A stretch of DNA of 64,000 nucleotides, from positions 186,001-250,000 of the forward strand of contig JADJFK010000013.1 in assembly GCA_016708585.1 (NCBI GenBank). The letters are read 5' to 3'. Under the pieces are notes generated by a model. It was not told where the DNA came from. It saw only the letters and a program-made list of their open reading frames with translations, and did not search any database. This stretch comes from Sulfuritalea sp. GTDB lineage: Bacteria; Pseudomonadota; Gammaproteobacteria; Burkholderiales; Rhodocyclaceae. Position numbers and translations under genes: made by a program. Below are positions 32,703 through 43,000 of the stretch, in pieces; position 1 is the stretch's first letter, and the number at the start of each line of letters is the position of its first letter.

Positions 32703-33944
32703 ATGGAAACCCACCTCGCCGATTTCATCCGTCATACCACCGCCGGCCGCGAGGCCGAGGAAATCCTGCGCCGCTGCGTGCATTGCGGCTTCTGCACCGC
32801 GACCTGCCCGACCTACCAGCTGCTGGGCGACGAGCTCGACGGACCGCGCGGCCGCATCTACCTGATCAAGCAGGTGCTGGAAGGCGCCGAGCCGACGGCA
32901 AAGACCCGGTTGCATCTCGACCGCTGCCTGACCTGTCGCTCCTGCGAATCGACCTGCCCATCCGGCGTGCATTACTCGCGCCTGCTCGACATCGGCCGCG
33001 AAGTGGTCGAGCAGAAGGTGCCGCGCAGCGGCAGCGACGCCTTCATGCGCGCGACGCTGAAGAACCTGCTGCCGCGCTCGACGGTGTTCGGCACGGCGAT
33101 GAAGCTGGGGCAGTCGGTGCGCATGCTTTTGCCCGGCGCTTTGCGCGCCAAGGTGCCGCCGCTGAGTTCGGCCGGTGTGCGGCCTCACCGTTCGCATGCG
33201 CGGCAGATGATCGCGCTGGCGGGCTGCGTGCAACCGTCGATGTATCCCAACATCAATGGCGCCACCCGCCGCGTGCTAGACCGCCTCGGCATACAGATGG
33301 TGGAAGCCGCTGGCGCCGGCTGTTGCGGCGCGGTGCGCCTGCACCTGAATGCCGCCGAAGCAGCGCGCGACGACGCCCGTCGCAACATCGATGCCTGGTG
33401 GCCGCTGCTCGAAGCCGGCGCCGAGTGCCTGGTGATGACGGCCTCCGGCTGCGGCTCGCACGTGGTCGACTATGCCCATCAGCTGCAGGAGGACCCGGAC
33501 TACGCGGTCAAGGCGGCACGCGTGGTGCTGGCGACGCGCGACATCAGCGAAGTCATCACGGCGGAAGCCGACGCGCTGGGCGCGCTCCTGAAGGACTGCC
33601 CGCCGCTGCCGGAAAGCGCCAGGCGGCTGGCCTTCCAGAGCCCCTGCAGCCTGCAGCACGGGCTCAAGATCCGCGGCATCGTCGAGTCGCTGCTGACCGC
33701 GGCCGGCTATACCCTGACGCCGGTGGCCGATTCCCACCTTTGCTGCGGCTCGGCGGGCACCTACTCGGTGCTGCAGCCTGAAATCTCGAAGCGCCTGCAG
33801 GCCAACAAACTCGCTGCGCTCACGGCCGGTGCGCCGGCCGCGATCGCCAGCGCCAATGTCGGCTGCATGGGCCACCTGCAGGGCGGCACCGATGTGCCGG
33901 TGCGGCACTGGATAGAACTGATCGACGAACGCCTGTCGGCCTGA
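32703..33944 (+). CDS. glcF: Glycolate dehydrogenase iron-sulfur subunit GlcF
   Basis: A 413-aa protein. Two [4Fe-4S] ferredoxin motifs lie near the N-terminus (CVHCGFCTATCP and CLTCRSCESTCP). Two CCG domains follow, with AGCCGAVRLHLN and LCCGSAGTYSVLQP, plus PCSLQHG and SANVGCMGHLQ. It carries electrons from GlcDE to the membrane. ATG 32703 follows the GC-rich element; the longer upstream frame lies inside glcE. Its stop overlaps the next start (TGATGG). Confidence 0.93.
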   Translation: METHLADFIRHTTAGREAEEILRRCVHCGFCTATCPTYQLLGDELDGPRGRIYLIKQVLEGAEPTAKTRLHLDRCLTCRSCESTCPSGVHYSRLLDIGREVVEQKVPRSGSDAFMRATLKNLLPRSTVFGTAMKLGQSVRMLLPGALRAKVPPLSSAGVRPHRSHARQMIALAGCVQPSMYPNINGATRRVLDRLGIQMVEAAGAGCCGAVRLHLNAAEAARDDARRNIDAWWPLLEAGAECLVMTASGCGSHVVDYAHQLQEDPDYAVKAARVVLATRDISEVITAEADALGALLKDCPPLPESARRLAFQSPCSLQHGLKIRGIVESLLTAAGYTLTPVADSHLCCGSAGTYSVLQPEISKRLQANKLAALTAGAPAAIASANVGCMGHLQGGTDVPVRHWIELIDERLSA

Positions 33945-35605
33945 TGGACATCCAGCTCGACAGCGCCGCGCGCGACTGGGCCACGCTGCATTCGAGTTTC
34001 CGCTGGAACGTCCCGGCGCGCTACAACATCGCTGCGGCCTGCTGCGGTCGCTGGGCCGGGGATCGTTCCCGCTTCGCGCTGTATTACGAGGACGAGACGG
34101 GGCACACGGAAGCCTGGAGTTTCTGGGATGTGCAGCAGGCCGCCAACCGCCTGTGCAACGTGCTCGGCGCGATGGGTGTCATGGCCGGCGACCGCGTCGC
34201 CATCATCCTGCCGCAGCGGCCGGAAACCGGCATCGCGCACATGGCCTGCTACCAGATGGGCGCGATCGCGGTGCCGGTCTCGCACCTGTTCGGCGCCGAC
34301 GCGCTGGAATTCCGCCTGACGCATGCCGGGGTGCGCGTCGCCATCATCGACGAAGGCGGGCTGGAGAAACTAGGCGCCGTGCGCGAGAAGCTGCCGGACC
34401 TGAAGCACGTGATCGGCGTCGGCGGCGCGCGCGAAGCCTGGGTGCGCGAATGGAGCGCGCTGCTGCCGCTGGCCTCGTCGCGCTACGTGGCGCGCGACAC
34501 TGCCGCCGACGATCCCGCCATGATCATCTATACCAGCGGCACCACGGGCAACCCGAAGGGCGCGCTGATCGCGCAGCGCAGCCTGATCGGCAACCTCTCG
34601 GGCTTCGTCTGCTCGCATGATTTCTACCCGCAGCGCGGCGACATGTTCTGGTCGCCGGCCGACTGGGCCTGGACCGGCGGCCTGTTCGACGCGCTGCTGC
34701 CGAGCTGGGCTTTCGGCCAGCCGATCCTGGGTTACCGCGGCCGCTTCGACCCGGAGAAGGCTTTCTGGCTGATGGAAAAGTACGGCATACGCAATGCCTT
34801 CCTCTTTCCCACGGCGCTGAAGATGATGATGAAGGCCGTGCCGCAGCCGGGCGAGAAATACGACCTCGCGCTGCGCTCGATCATGAGCGCCGGCGAGACC
34901 GTCGGCGAAGCCGTCTGTGCCTGGGCGCAGGCAGCGCTGGGCGTGACGGTGAACGAGATGTACGGCCAGACCGAGATCAACTACATCGTCGGCAACTGCG
35001 CGGCGGTGACGCCGCCCAAGTTCGGTGCCATGGGGCGCGGTTATCCCGGCCACCGCCTCGGCGTACTCGACGACGAAGGCAATCCGGTGGCGCCCGGCGA
35101 GATGGGCGAGGTCTGCGTGCAGCGCGCCTGCAATGGCGAGATGGACCCGGTGTTCATGCTCGGCTACTGGAACAACCCGCAGGCCACGGCGGAAAAATTC
35201 TTCGGTGGCGGCATCGATGATCCGCAGGCCTGGGGCCGCACCGGGGATTTGGCGAAGCTGGACGAGGACGGTGTGCTCTGGTACCAGGGCCGCAGCGACG
35301 ACATGTTCAAGAGCGCCGGCTATCGCATCGGGCCGGGCGAGATCGAAAACTGCCTGGTCAAGCATGCGGCGGTGCTCAACGCCGCCGTGATTGGCGCCCC
35401 GGACGAAACGCGCGGCACCGTGGTCAAGGCCTTCATCGTGCTGCAGCCCGGGCAGGCGCCGTCGGCGGCGCTGGAGGCCTCGCTGCAGGACCACGTGCGC
35501 AAGTATCTGGCGCCTTACGAGTATCCCAAGATCATCGAGTTCATCGATGCCCTGCCGATGACCACCACCGGCAAGGTGCAGCGGCGGCTGTTGCGCGGGC
35601 GGTAG
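33944..35605 (+). CDS. AMP-forming acyl-CoA synthetase
   Basis: A 553-aa ANL-superfamily ligase. Motifs are YTSGTTGNPKGALI (P-loop, about 200), SPADWAWTGGLFDALLPSW, MSAGETVGEAV, NEMYGQTEINYIVGN, GRTGDLAKLDEDG, FKSAGYRIGPGEIE and the C-terminal catalytic Lys in MTTTGKVQRRLLRG. It activates a carboxylate with ATP and CoA; the length and the sequence around DWAWTGG resemble acetyl/medium-chain synthetases. It is the last gene of the glycolate operon, so it may handle an acid from that pathway, but the substrate is not readable. Confidence 0.88.
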   Translation: MDIQLDSAARDWATLHSSFRWNVPARYNIAAACCGRWAGDRSRFALYYEDETGHTEAWSFWDVQQAANRLCNVLGAMGVMAGDRVAIILPQRPETGIAHMACYQMGAIAVPVSHLFGADALEFRLTHAGVRVAIIDEGGLEKLGAVREKLPDLKHVIGVGGAREAWVREWSALLPLASSRYVARDTAADDPAMIIYTSGTTGNPKGALIAQRSLIGNLSGFVCSHDFYPQRGDMFWSPADWAWTGGLFDALLPSWAFGQPILGYRGRFDPEKAFWLMEKYGIRNAFLFPTALKMMMKAVPQPGEKYDLALRSIMSAGETVGEAVCAWAQAALGVTVNEMYGQTEINYIVGNCAAVTPPKFGAMGRGYPGHRLGVLDDEGNPVAPGEMGEVCVQRACNGEMDPVFMLGYWNNPQATAEKFFGGGIDDPQAWGRTGDLAKLDEDGVLWYQGRSDDMFKSAGYRIGPGEIENCLVKHAAVLNAAVIGAPDETRGTVVKAFIVLQPGQAPSAALEASLQDHVRKYLAPYEYPKIIEFIDALPMTTTGKVQRRLLRGR

Positions 35606-35650
35606 GGCGGGCTTCAGCCCGCCAAACACCCCGGCCGACTGAAGTCGGCC
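35606..35650. repeat. Paired 18-bp palindromes at convergent gene ends
   Basis: GGCGGGC-TTCA-GCCCGCC (35606-35623) and GGCCGAC-TGAA-GTCGGCC (35633-35650) have 7-bp stems and 4-base loops. They lie between the acyl-CoA synthetase and corA ends, 1 bp from one stop. The same pair in reverse order occurs at 52775-52824. A bidirectional terminator role is likely. Confidence 0.6.
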
Positions 35651-36751
35651 CTATTTCAGCCAGCGCCGGCGCCAGAAGATGATGGACAGTGTGGTGGCGA
35701 CCGCCGCCATCATTCCGATGGCGACGAAAAATCCGGTCGGCCAGTCGAGCAGCGGCATGGTGCGGAAGTTCATGCCGAAGATGCCCGAGATCAGCGTCGC
35801 CGGCATGAAGATGATGGCGACCACGGTCAGCGCGCGGACCTCCTGGTTGACCCGGTTGCTGGCCGCCGAGAGGTAGATGTCGAGCATGCCGGCGATCATG
35901 TCGCGGCTGGCTTCCAGCGATTCGATGGCGTGCACGGTGTGGTCATACACGTCGCGCAGGTAGGGTCGGGTTTCGGGGCGGAAGAAGCGCTCGTCGGCGC
36001 GCGTCAGGCTGTTGATCACTTCGCGCAGCGGCCAGATCGAGCGGCGCAGGTTCAGCGTCTCGCGCTTGAGTTGATGCACCAGTTGCAGCGCACCCGGCCG
36101 CGGGTGCTCCAGCATCATGTCTTCCAGTTCCTCGGTGCGTTCGCCGATGTTCTCGAGGATGGTGAAATAGCGGTCGACGATGGCGTCGAGCAGGGAATAG
36201 GCGAGATAGTCGGCGCCGAGCCTGCGGATCTGGCCGCGATCCTGGCGCAGGCGTTCGCGCACCGGGTCGAAGCGGCCGCTGGGGCGTTCCTGGAAGCTGA
36301 GGACGAAGTTGGGGCCGAGGATCAGGCTGACCTGGTCGGAGCCGATCTCCCGGCTGTCGCCATCGACTTCGAAGAAGCGGGCGACGATGAACAGGTAATC
36401 GCCGTAGTCGTCGACCTTGGGTCGCTGGTTGGTGTTGAGGATGTCTTCCAGCACCAGGGGGTGCAGCCGGAAGCGGCGGCCGATTTCGGCCATCACCTCG
36501 GGTTCGTGCAGGCCATGCACGTTGAGCCAGAGCACCGGCAGGGCCGGCCGGTAGGCCTGCGACTCCGCCAGCGAGGTGAATTGGCGCTCGACCAGGTCGG
36601 CCTCGCCGTATTCGAGCAGGGTAATCGTGGCCTGCTCGGTCTTGCGCTCGCCGAGGTGGATCAGCGCCCCCGGCGCCAGTCCCACCTTGGCGGTTTGCGA
36701 GAGGCGTTTCGCGGCGCGGGGGTGGGCGCGATGCGGCTTCGAACTGGTCAT
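35651..36751 (-). CDS. corA: CorA magnesium/cobalt transporter
   Basis: A 366-aa CorA. A large cytoplasmic domain (1-305) precedes two C-terminal TM helices. The signature GMN is in SGIFGMNFRTMPL, and the second TM ends with a basic tail FWRRRWLK. The upstream helix has RVNQEVRALTVVAIIFMPATLI. ATG 36751 gives a normal N-terminus; the very long frame continuing upstream is antisense to pntA and is not coding. It is convergent with the glycolate operon and divergent from pntAB. Confidence 0.92.
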   Translation of the reverse strand: MTSSKPHRAHPRAAKRLSQTAKVGLAPGALIHLGERKTEQATITLLEYGEADLVERQFTSLAESQAYRPALPVLWLNVHGLHEPEVMAEIGRRFRLHPLVLEDILNTNQRPKVDDYGDYLFIVARFFEVDGDSREIGSDQVSLILGPNFVLSFQERPSGRFDPVRERLRQDRGQIRRLGADYLAYSLLDAIVDRYFTILENIGERTEELEDMMLEHPRPGALQLVHQLKRETLNLRRSIWPLREVINSLTRADERFFRPETRPYLRDVYDHTVHAIESLEASRDMIAGMLDIYLSAASNRVNQEVRALTVVAIIFMPATLISGIFGMNFRTMPLLDWPTGFFVAIGMMAAVATTLSIIFWRRRWLK

Positions 36752-36895
36752 GGCGGGCGGCTCATCGGCAGGCGAAAGGCGTATCATACGGCGGCGCATA
36801 AAGGCGTGGGCGCGGCGTAAATCAGGTGCGGGCGGGAAGTGCGCCGCAACGGGCCGCGGCTCAAGAGCATCGAAAAACAGGTGAATGGGAGAATC

Positions 36896-38482
36896 ATGGC
36901 GCTGACAATTGGAGTTCCCCGCGAAACGCTGGCGGGCGAAAGGCGTGTGGCCACGGTACCGGAAGTCGTTGAAAAGCTGATCAAGCTGGGCTTCGCCGTG
37001 GCGGTCGAATCCGGCGCCGGCGACGCCGCGAATTGCAGCGACGACAGCTACCGCGCCGCCGGCGCCACGGTCATCGACGGCGCCGCCAGTCTGTGGGCGG
37101 CCTCCGACATCGTGTTCAAGGTCGGCGTACCGACGCCGGCGGAAGTCGGCCTGCTGCGCGCAGGCGGCACCCTGATCGGCTTCGTCTGGCCGGCGCAGAA
37201 CCCGGAACTGATGCAGCAACTGGCGGCGAAAAAGGCCACCGTGCTGGCGATCGACGCCCTGCCGCGCCAGCTCTCGCGCGCGCAGAAGATGGATGCCCTG
37301 ACGTCCCAGGCCGGCGTTGCCGGCTACCGCGCCGTGATCGAGGCGGCCAACGCCTTCGGCCGCTTCTTCAACGGCCAGATCACCGCCGCCGGCAAGGTGC
37401 CGCCGGCCAAGGTCTTCATCGCCGGCGCAGGCGTCGCGGGGCTGGCCGCGATCGGTACGGCGGCCAGCCTGGGCGCCATCGTGCGCGCCAACGACACCCG
37501 CGCCGAGGTCGCCGACCAGGTCGTTTCGCTGGGCGGCGAATTCGTCAAGGTCGATTACGAGGAGGAAGGTTCCGGCGGCGGCGGCTACGCCAAGGTCATG
37601 AGCGAGGGCTTCCAGCAGGCCCAGCGCGAGATGTACGCGAAGCAGGCGCGCGAAGTCGACATCATCATCACCACCGCGCTGATTCCCGGCAAGCCGGCGC
37701 CGCGGCTGATCACCGCCGAGATGGTGCAGAGCATGAAGCCCGGCAGCGTGATCGTGGACATGGCGGCCGAGCGCGGCGGTAACTGCGAGCTGACCGAGCC
37801 GGGCAAGGCGGTGGTGAAGCACGGCGTCACCATCATCGGCTACAGCGACCTGAATTCGCGGCTGGCCAAGCAGTCCTCGACGCTCTACGCCACCAACCTG
37901 TTCCGCCTCATGGAGGAGTTGTGCAAGACCAAGGACGGCGTGGTCAACGTCAACATGGAAGACGACGCGATCCGCGGCCTGACCGTGATCAAGGAGGGCG
38001 AAGTGACCTGGCCGGCACCGCCGCCCAAGCTGCCGGCCGCGCCGCCGCCGAAACCGGCCGCCGCCGCAGCCGCCGCCAAGAAGGGCGGCCACGGCCATGG
38101 CGCGCCCGCCGAACCCATGGCGGCCGGCACGCTGGCGACCATGTTCGCCGTTGCCGCGGGCCTGTTCTGGTTCGTCGGCGCCAACGCACCGCAGGCCTTC
38201 CTCGCCCACTTCACCGTGTTCGTGCTGGCCTGCTTCGTCGGCTACATGGTGGTGTGGAACGTGACGCCGGCCCTGCATACGCCGCTGATGAGCGTGACCA
38301 ACGCGATTTCATCGATCATCTGCATCGGCGCCCTGGTGCAGATCGCGCCGCCGCTGGCGGGCGGAGCGCCGCCGGATACGTGGATACGCTGGCTGGCGGT
38401 CGGCGGCATCGCGCTGACGGCGGTCAACATGTTCGGCGGTTTCGCCGTGACCCAGCGCATGCTGGACATGTTCCGCAAATAG
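36896..38482 (+). CDS. pntA: NAD(P) transhydrogenase subunit alpha (PntA)
   Basis: A 528-aa fused alpha subunit, like the E. coli form. Residues 1-380 are the NAD(H)-binding domain I (MALTIGVPRETLAGERRVA, VFIAGAGVAGLAAIGTAASLGA, SQAGVAGYRAV, MKPGSVIVDMAAERGGN). A Pro/Ala/Lys linker follows at about 380-415. Then come about four TM helices (domain II). It moves hydride between NAD(H) and NADP(H), coupled to proton transport. Start ATG 36896 has GGGAGAATC before it. pntB follows after 13 bp. Confidence 0.93.
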   Translation: MALTIGVPRETLAGERRVATVPEVVEKLIKLGFAVAVESGAGDAANCSDDSYRAAGATVIDGAASLWAASDIVFKVGVPTPAEVGLLRAGGTLIGFVWPAQNPELMQQLAAKKATVLAIDALPRQLSRAQKMDALTSQAGVAGYRAVIEAANAFGRFFNGQITAAGKVPPAKVFIAGAGVAGLAAIGTAASLGAIVRANDTRAEVADQVVSLGGEFVKVDYEEEGSGGGGYAKVMSEGFQQAQREMYAKQAREVDIIITTALIPGKPAPRLITAEMVQSMKPGSVIVDMAAERGGNCELTEPGKAVVKHGVTIIGYSDLNSRLAKQSSTLYATNLFRLMEELCKTKDGVVNVNMEDDAIRGLTVIKEGEVTWPAPPPKLPAAPPPKPAAAAAAAKKGGHGHGAPAEPMAAGTLATMFAVAAGLFWFVGANAPQAFLAHFTVFVLACFVGYMVVWNVTPALHTPLMSVTNAISSIICIGALVQIAPPLAGGAPPDTWIRWLAVGGIALTAVNMFGGFAVTQRMLDMFRK

Positions 38483-38495
38483 GAGACACATCGAA

Positions 38496-39911
38496 ATGTC
38501 CGGAAACCTGGCAACCGTCTCCTACATCGGAGCAACCATCCTCTTCATCCTCAGCCTCGGCGGGCTGTCGAATCCCGAGACCTCGCGCCGCGGCAACCTC
38601 TACGGCATGATCGGCATGACCATCGCCGTACTGGCCACGGTGTTCGGGCCGCGCGTCACGGCGGCAGGCTACCCCTGGATCATCGGCGCCATGGTGGCCG
38701 GCGGCGCCATCGGCCTCTACGCGGCGAAAGTCGTCAAGATGACGCAGATGCCGGAGCTGGTGGCGCTGATGCACAGCCTGGTCGGCCTTGCCGCCTGTCT
38801 GGTCGGCTTCGCCAGCTACATCGACACCTCGGCGCCGCTGACCGGCGCCGAGAAGACCATCCACGAGCTGGAAATCTACATCGGCATCCTGATTGGCGCG
38901 GTGACTTTCTCCGGCTCGCTGATCGCCTTCGGCAAGCTCAACGGCAAGATCGGCGGCGCGCCGCTGCTGCTGCCGGCACGCCACTGGCTCAACCTGATCG
39001 GCCTGCTGGTGGTGATCTGGTTCGGCGGCAAGTTCATCGCCGCCCATTCGATCAGCGACGGCATGACGCCGCTGATCATCATGACCGTGATCGCGCTGCT
39101 GTTCGGCATCCACATGGTGATGGCCATCGGCGGCGCCGACATGCCGGTGGTGGTCTCGATGCTCAACAGCTATTCCGGCTGGGCGGCGGCGGCGACCGGC
39201 TTCATGCTGTCGAACGACCTGCTGATCGTGGTCGGCGCGCTGGTGGGGTCCTCCGGCGCGATCCTGTCCTACATCATGTGCAAGGCGATGAACCGCCACT
39301 TCATCAGCGTGATCGCCGGCGGCTTCGGCACCGGCGGCGGCGCACCCGCGGCGCCCAAGGGCGAGGCCGCGGCGCCTGCCGGCGAAGTGGTGCCCGTCAG
39401 CGCCACCGAGACCGCCGAACTGCTGAAGGAGGCCAAGAGCGTGATCATCGTTCCCGGCTACGGCATGGCGGTGGCCCAGGCCCAGCACACGGTGTATGAG
39501 ATCACCAAGCACCTGCGCGAGAAGGGCGTGAACATCCGCTTCGGCATCCATCCGGTGGCGGGGCGCATGCCCGGCCACATGAACGTGCTGCTGGCCGAAG
39601 CCAAGGTGCCCTACGACATCGTGCTGGAAATGGACGAGCTCAACGACGACTTCCCGGCCACCGACGTCGCCATGGTGATCGGCGCCAACGACATCGTCAA
39701 TCCGGCGGCGCAGGACGACCCGACCAGCCCGATCGCCGGCATGCCGGTGCTCGAAGTCTGGAAGGCCAAGACCTCGATCGTCATGAAGCGTTCCATGGCC
39801 TCCGGATACGCCGGTGTGGACAATCCGCTCTTCTACAAGGAGAACAACCGCATGCTGTTCGGCGATGCGAAGAAGATGCTGGACGAGGTACTGGTGGCGC
39901 TGAAGAGCTGA
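38496..39911 (+). CDS. pntB: NAD(P) transhydrogenase subunit beta (PntB)
   Basis: A 471-aa beta subunit. The N-terminal half is membrane (about eight TM helices, domain II, with LVALMHSLVGLAACLVG and NSYSGWAAAATGFMLSN). The C-terminal NADP(H)-binding domain III (300-471) shows VIIVPGYGMAVAQAQH, HPVAGRMPGHMNVLLAEA, MVIGANDIVNPAAQDDP and VMKRSMASGYAGVDNPLF. It completes the transhydrogenase with PntA. A strong terminator and one dispersed repeat copy follow. Confidence 0.94.
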   Translation: MSGNLATVSYIGATILFILSLGGLSNPETSRRGNLYGMIGMTIAVLATVFGPRVTAAGYPWIIGAMVAGGAIGLYAAKVVKMTQMPELVALMHSLVGLAACLVGFASYIDTSAPLTGAEKTIHELEIYIGILIGAVTFSGSLIAFGKLNGKIGGAPLLLPARHWLNLIGLLVVIWFGGKFIAAHSISDGMTPLIIMTVIALLFGIHMVMAIGGADMPVVVSMLNSYSGWAAAATGFMLSNDLLIVVGALVGSSGAILSYIMCKAMNRHFISVIAGGFGTGGGAPAAPKGEAAAPAGEVVPVSATETAELLKEAKSVIIVPGYGMAVAQAQHTVYEITKHLREKGVNIRFGIHPVAGRMPGHMNVLLAEAKVPYDIVLEMDELNDDFPATDVAMVIGANDIVNPAAQDDPTSPIAGMPVLEVWKAKTSIVMKRSMASGYAGVDNPLFYKENNRMLFGDAKKMLDEVLVALKS

Positions 39912-39937
39912 TTGCCGTGTCGTGGGCGCCGACTTTC
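39911..39937 (-). repeat. Dispersed ~28-bp repeat, copy after pntB
   Basis: On the minus strand it reads GAAAGTCGGCGCC followed by CACGACACGGCAAT. It overlaps the last base of the pntB stop codon and lies 13 bp before the terminator, between convergent pntB and the GGDEF-EAL gene. Confidence 0.65.
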
Positions 39938-39950
39938 GGCGCGCGGAAGG

Positions 39951-39980
39951 AAAAAGCCACGGCAAGCCGTGGCTTTTTTT
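39951..39980 (+). terminator. Bidirectional intrinsic terminator after pntB
   Basis: AAAAAGCCACGGC, a 2-base loop and GCCGTGGCTTTTTTT form an 8-bp GC stem with A and T tracts on both sides. It therefore works for pntAB and for the convergent GGDEF-EAL gene. Confidence 0.9.
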
Positions 39981-40007
39981 CGGGATGCCGGCCTGGACCG
40001 GTCCGGC

Positions 40008-43000
40008 TCAGGCCTGCCTCGCAAATTCCTCAAACGCTTCCGGCAACAAGGGGCGGCTGAACAGGTAGCCCTGATAGGCGTGGCAGCCGATGCTGGCAAG
40101 GAAGAGGAGTTGCTCCTCGGTTTCCACGCCCTCGGCGATGACCGGCAGCCCCAGGGTATGCGCCAGGGCAACGATGGTGCGGGCGATGGCGGCATCATTG
40201 GGATCGAACAGGACATCCCGCACGAAGGACTGGTCGATCTTGATCTGGTCGAGTGGCAGGCGTTTGAGATAGGAAAGCGAAGAGTAGCCGGTGCCGAAGT
40301 CGTCCAGCGAAAAGCCCACTTTCTGCTCCTTGAGGGCCGTCATCTTGGTGATGATCTCCTCGACGTTGTCCAGCAGCAGGCTCTCGGTGAGTTCCAGTTT
40401 GAGCTTCCTCGGGTCCGCGTTGTTGCCGTCGAGCGCGGCCAGCACCTGGCCGTAGAAATCCCGTTGCCGGAACTGCTGGGCGCTGACATTGACCGCCATG
40501 GTGAGGTGGGCGGTTTCCGGCCGCCTTGCCCAGGCATTGAGTTGCGCGCAGGCCTTGTCCAGTGCCCACAGTCCGAGCGGCAGGATCAGGCCGGTATCTT
40601 CGGCCAGCGGAATGAATTCCGCCGGAAGGACGATGCCGCGCTGCGGATGGTTCCAGCGTATCAGCGCTTCGACGCCCGTGGTGCGGCCAATACGATCCAC
40701 CTGGGGCTGGTAGTGAAGGACGAACTGGTTTTTTTCTATGCCCTGGCGCAGGTCAGCCTCCATGGCGACCCGCGCGGCAACCACGGTTTGCATTTCCGGG
40801 TCGAAAAAGCGCAGCGCGTTGCGGCCCGATTTCTTGGCCTGATACATGGCCAGATCGGCCTGCTTGAGCAATTCCTCGACTGAAGTGTGCTGGTCGCCGA
40901 ACAGGGTGACGCCGATGCTTGGCGTGCTGTGGTGCTTGGTTTCGCCAAGCATGTAGGGCTGGTTGAGCGCGGAAAGGATCTTTTCACCGACCGAATCGGC
41001 CCGGCCGATCGCCTCCAGGAGTTTCTCGTCGAGGTCTTCAAGCATTACGACGAATTCGTCGCCACCGAGGCGGGCCACCGTGTCGCTCTCGCGGATGCAG
41101 CCGGCGAGCCGCCGGGCGACCTGTTGCAGCAGCAGGTCGCCTTTATCATGGCCCAGCGTGTCGTTGAGATCCTTGAAGTCGTCGAGGTCGATGAAAAAAA
41201 GTGCGCCATGGCGCTTGTTGCGCGCACTGGCGGCCAGGGCATGCTGCAGGCGGTCGAGCAGCAGGCGCCGGTTGGGCAGGCCGGTCAAGGGGTCCGAGAA
41301 CGCCAGAAGCCGGATTTGCTCTTCGGTGCGCTTGTGCTGCGTGATGTCGGAGAAGGTGGCGACATAGTTGGTCAGCCGGCCCTGCTTGTCGTGCACGGCG
41401 GCTATTGACAGCCACTCCGGATACAGTTCGCCGCACTTGCGCCGGTTCCAGATTTCGCCCCGCCAGCGGCCTGTGCTGAAGAGGCTTGCCCACATCTCCC
41501 GATAGAACGTCTTGTCGTGGCGGCCCGACTGCAGCAGGCGTGGATTTAGGCCGAGAACCTCGCTTTCCTCGTAGCCGGTGATCTCGGTGAAGGCGCGGTT
41601 GACTGCAATGATCGCACCGTCGGGCTTGGTGATGGTCACGCCTTCCGCGCTGCTCTCGAATACCGTGGCGGCCTGCCGCAGGTTGTCTTCCAGGCGCTTG
41701 CGTTCGGTGATGTCGAGCATCACGCCGACCAGGCCGGCCGCCGTCCCGTCGGGTCGGGTGAAGGCCGCCTTGTGGAACATCACGTCGCGCATCTCGCCGT
41801 TGGCGCAGCGGGCCTGGCTTTCGTAGATCTGCGACCCCGGCTTGTCGAGGAGTTCACGGTCGGCGGCGACGTATTTGTCGGCCAGTTCCGGCGGGGCAAT
41901 GTCGTGCGGCGTCATGCCGATCAACTCGCTCGCCGGTCGTCCGATGAATGCTTCGAAGGCGCTGTTGCAACCCAGGTAACGCACTTTCGCGTCCTTGTAG
42001 AAAACCGGGCTGGGAATCGCCTCGATCAGTTGCTGCTGGAAATGAAGCTGCTGCGAGAGTTCCGCCGTGCGTTCGCTGACGCGCTCCTCGAGTTCGTCGT
42101 GGCTGCGGCGCAGCGCCTCGTCCGCCCGCTTGTAGGCGGTACGGTCCTCGAGGAGCCAGATTGTTCCCTCTGCCGGCTGGTCCGGATTGCTGACGTAGCC
42201 GATCAGGTTGATCCACAAGTCGGTACCGTCCTGGCGCCGCATGTACAGCTCGGTCTGGAACGGTTTGGCCGCGGACAGCAGGGGACCGGCCAGGCGTCCG
42301 AGTTCATCGTATTCCTCGCCGGATCGGTACAGCACGTGTCCCGGTTGGCCGATGGCATGGCTTTCCGAAAATCCGAACATTTCGCCGAACTTGCGGTTGT
42401 GGCGCCTTATCTTGCGATCGCGGGTGAGCAATATGCCGACCGAGGCATTGTCCATGATCGCCCCGAGTTCGCGCAGCGCCGCCTTCAACTGTTCCTGGGC
42501 CTGCCGCCTTTCCTCGATGTCCTCGCCGATCCAGATGACGCCGCGATCCAGGTTTCCGGGATCGATCGCCTTGGCAAGAAAATGGCACCAGACCAGGCTG
42601 CCGTCCTTGCGCCGGTACTGCGCTTCGCCGCTGTGTGACTTTCCCGCCGCCAGCAGCGGGCCAACCGCCTGTCCCTGCGCCAGCGAGGCTTCCTTGCTCG
42701 CGGCGATGACGACCATCGACTGGCCAATCAGCTCCTCCGGCGCATAGCCCAGAATTTCCGCGGCGCGGGGGTTGCAGCGCTGCAATACCAGGCCGTGCGA
42801 GTAGATGATGCCGACCGAGGCATTGGTAAAGATCGCCTCGAGTTCAAGCAGGGTTTGCCGCTGCCTTGCTTCCTCCGCCCGGCGCGCCGAAATGTCGTTG
42901 AGGATCCAGATGGTGCCGAGCTGCGGATGTGCCGGGTCGATCAGGTAGCCGATGACTTCCGCATGGAACGTGCTGCCGTCCCGCCTTTGCGCAATCATTT

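Noticed and set aside
36752..38278. Upstream extension of the corA frame
   Set aside because: It is antisense to pntA; CorA starts normally at 36751.
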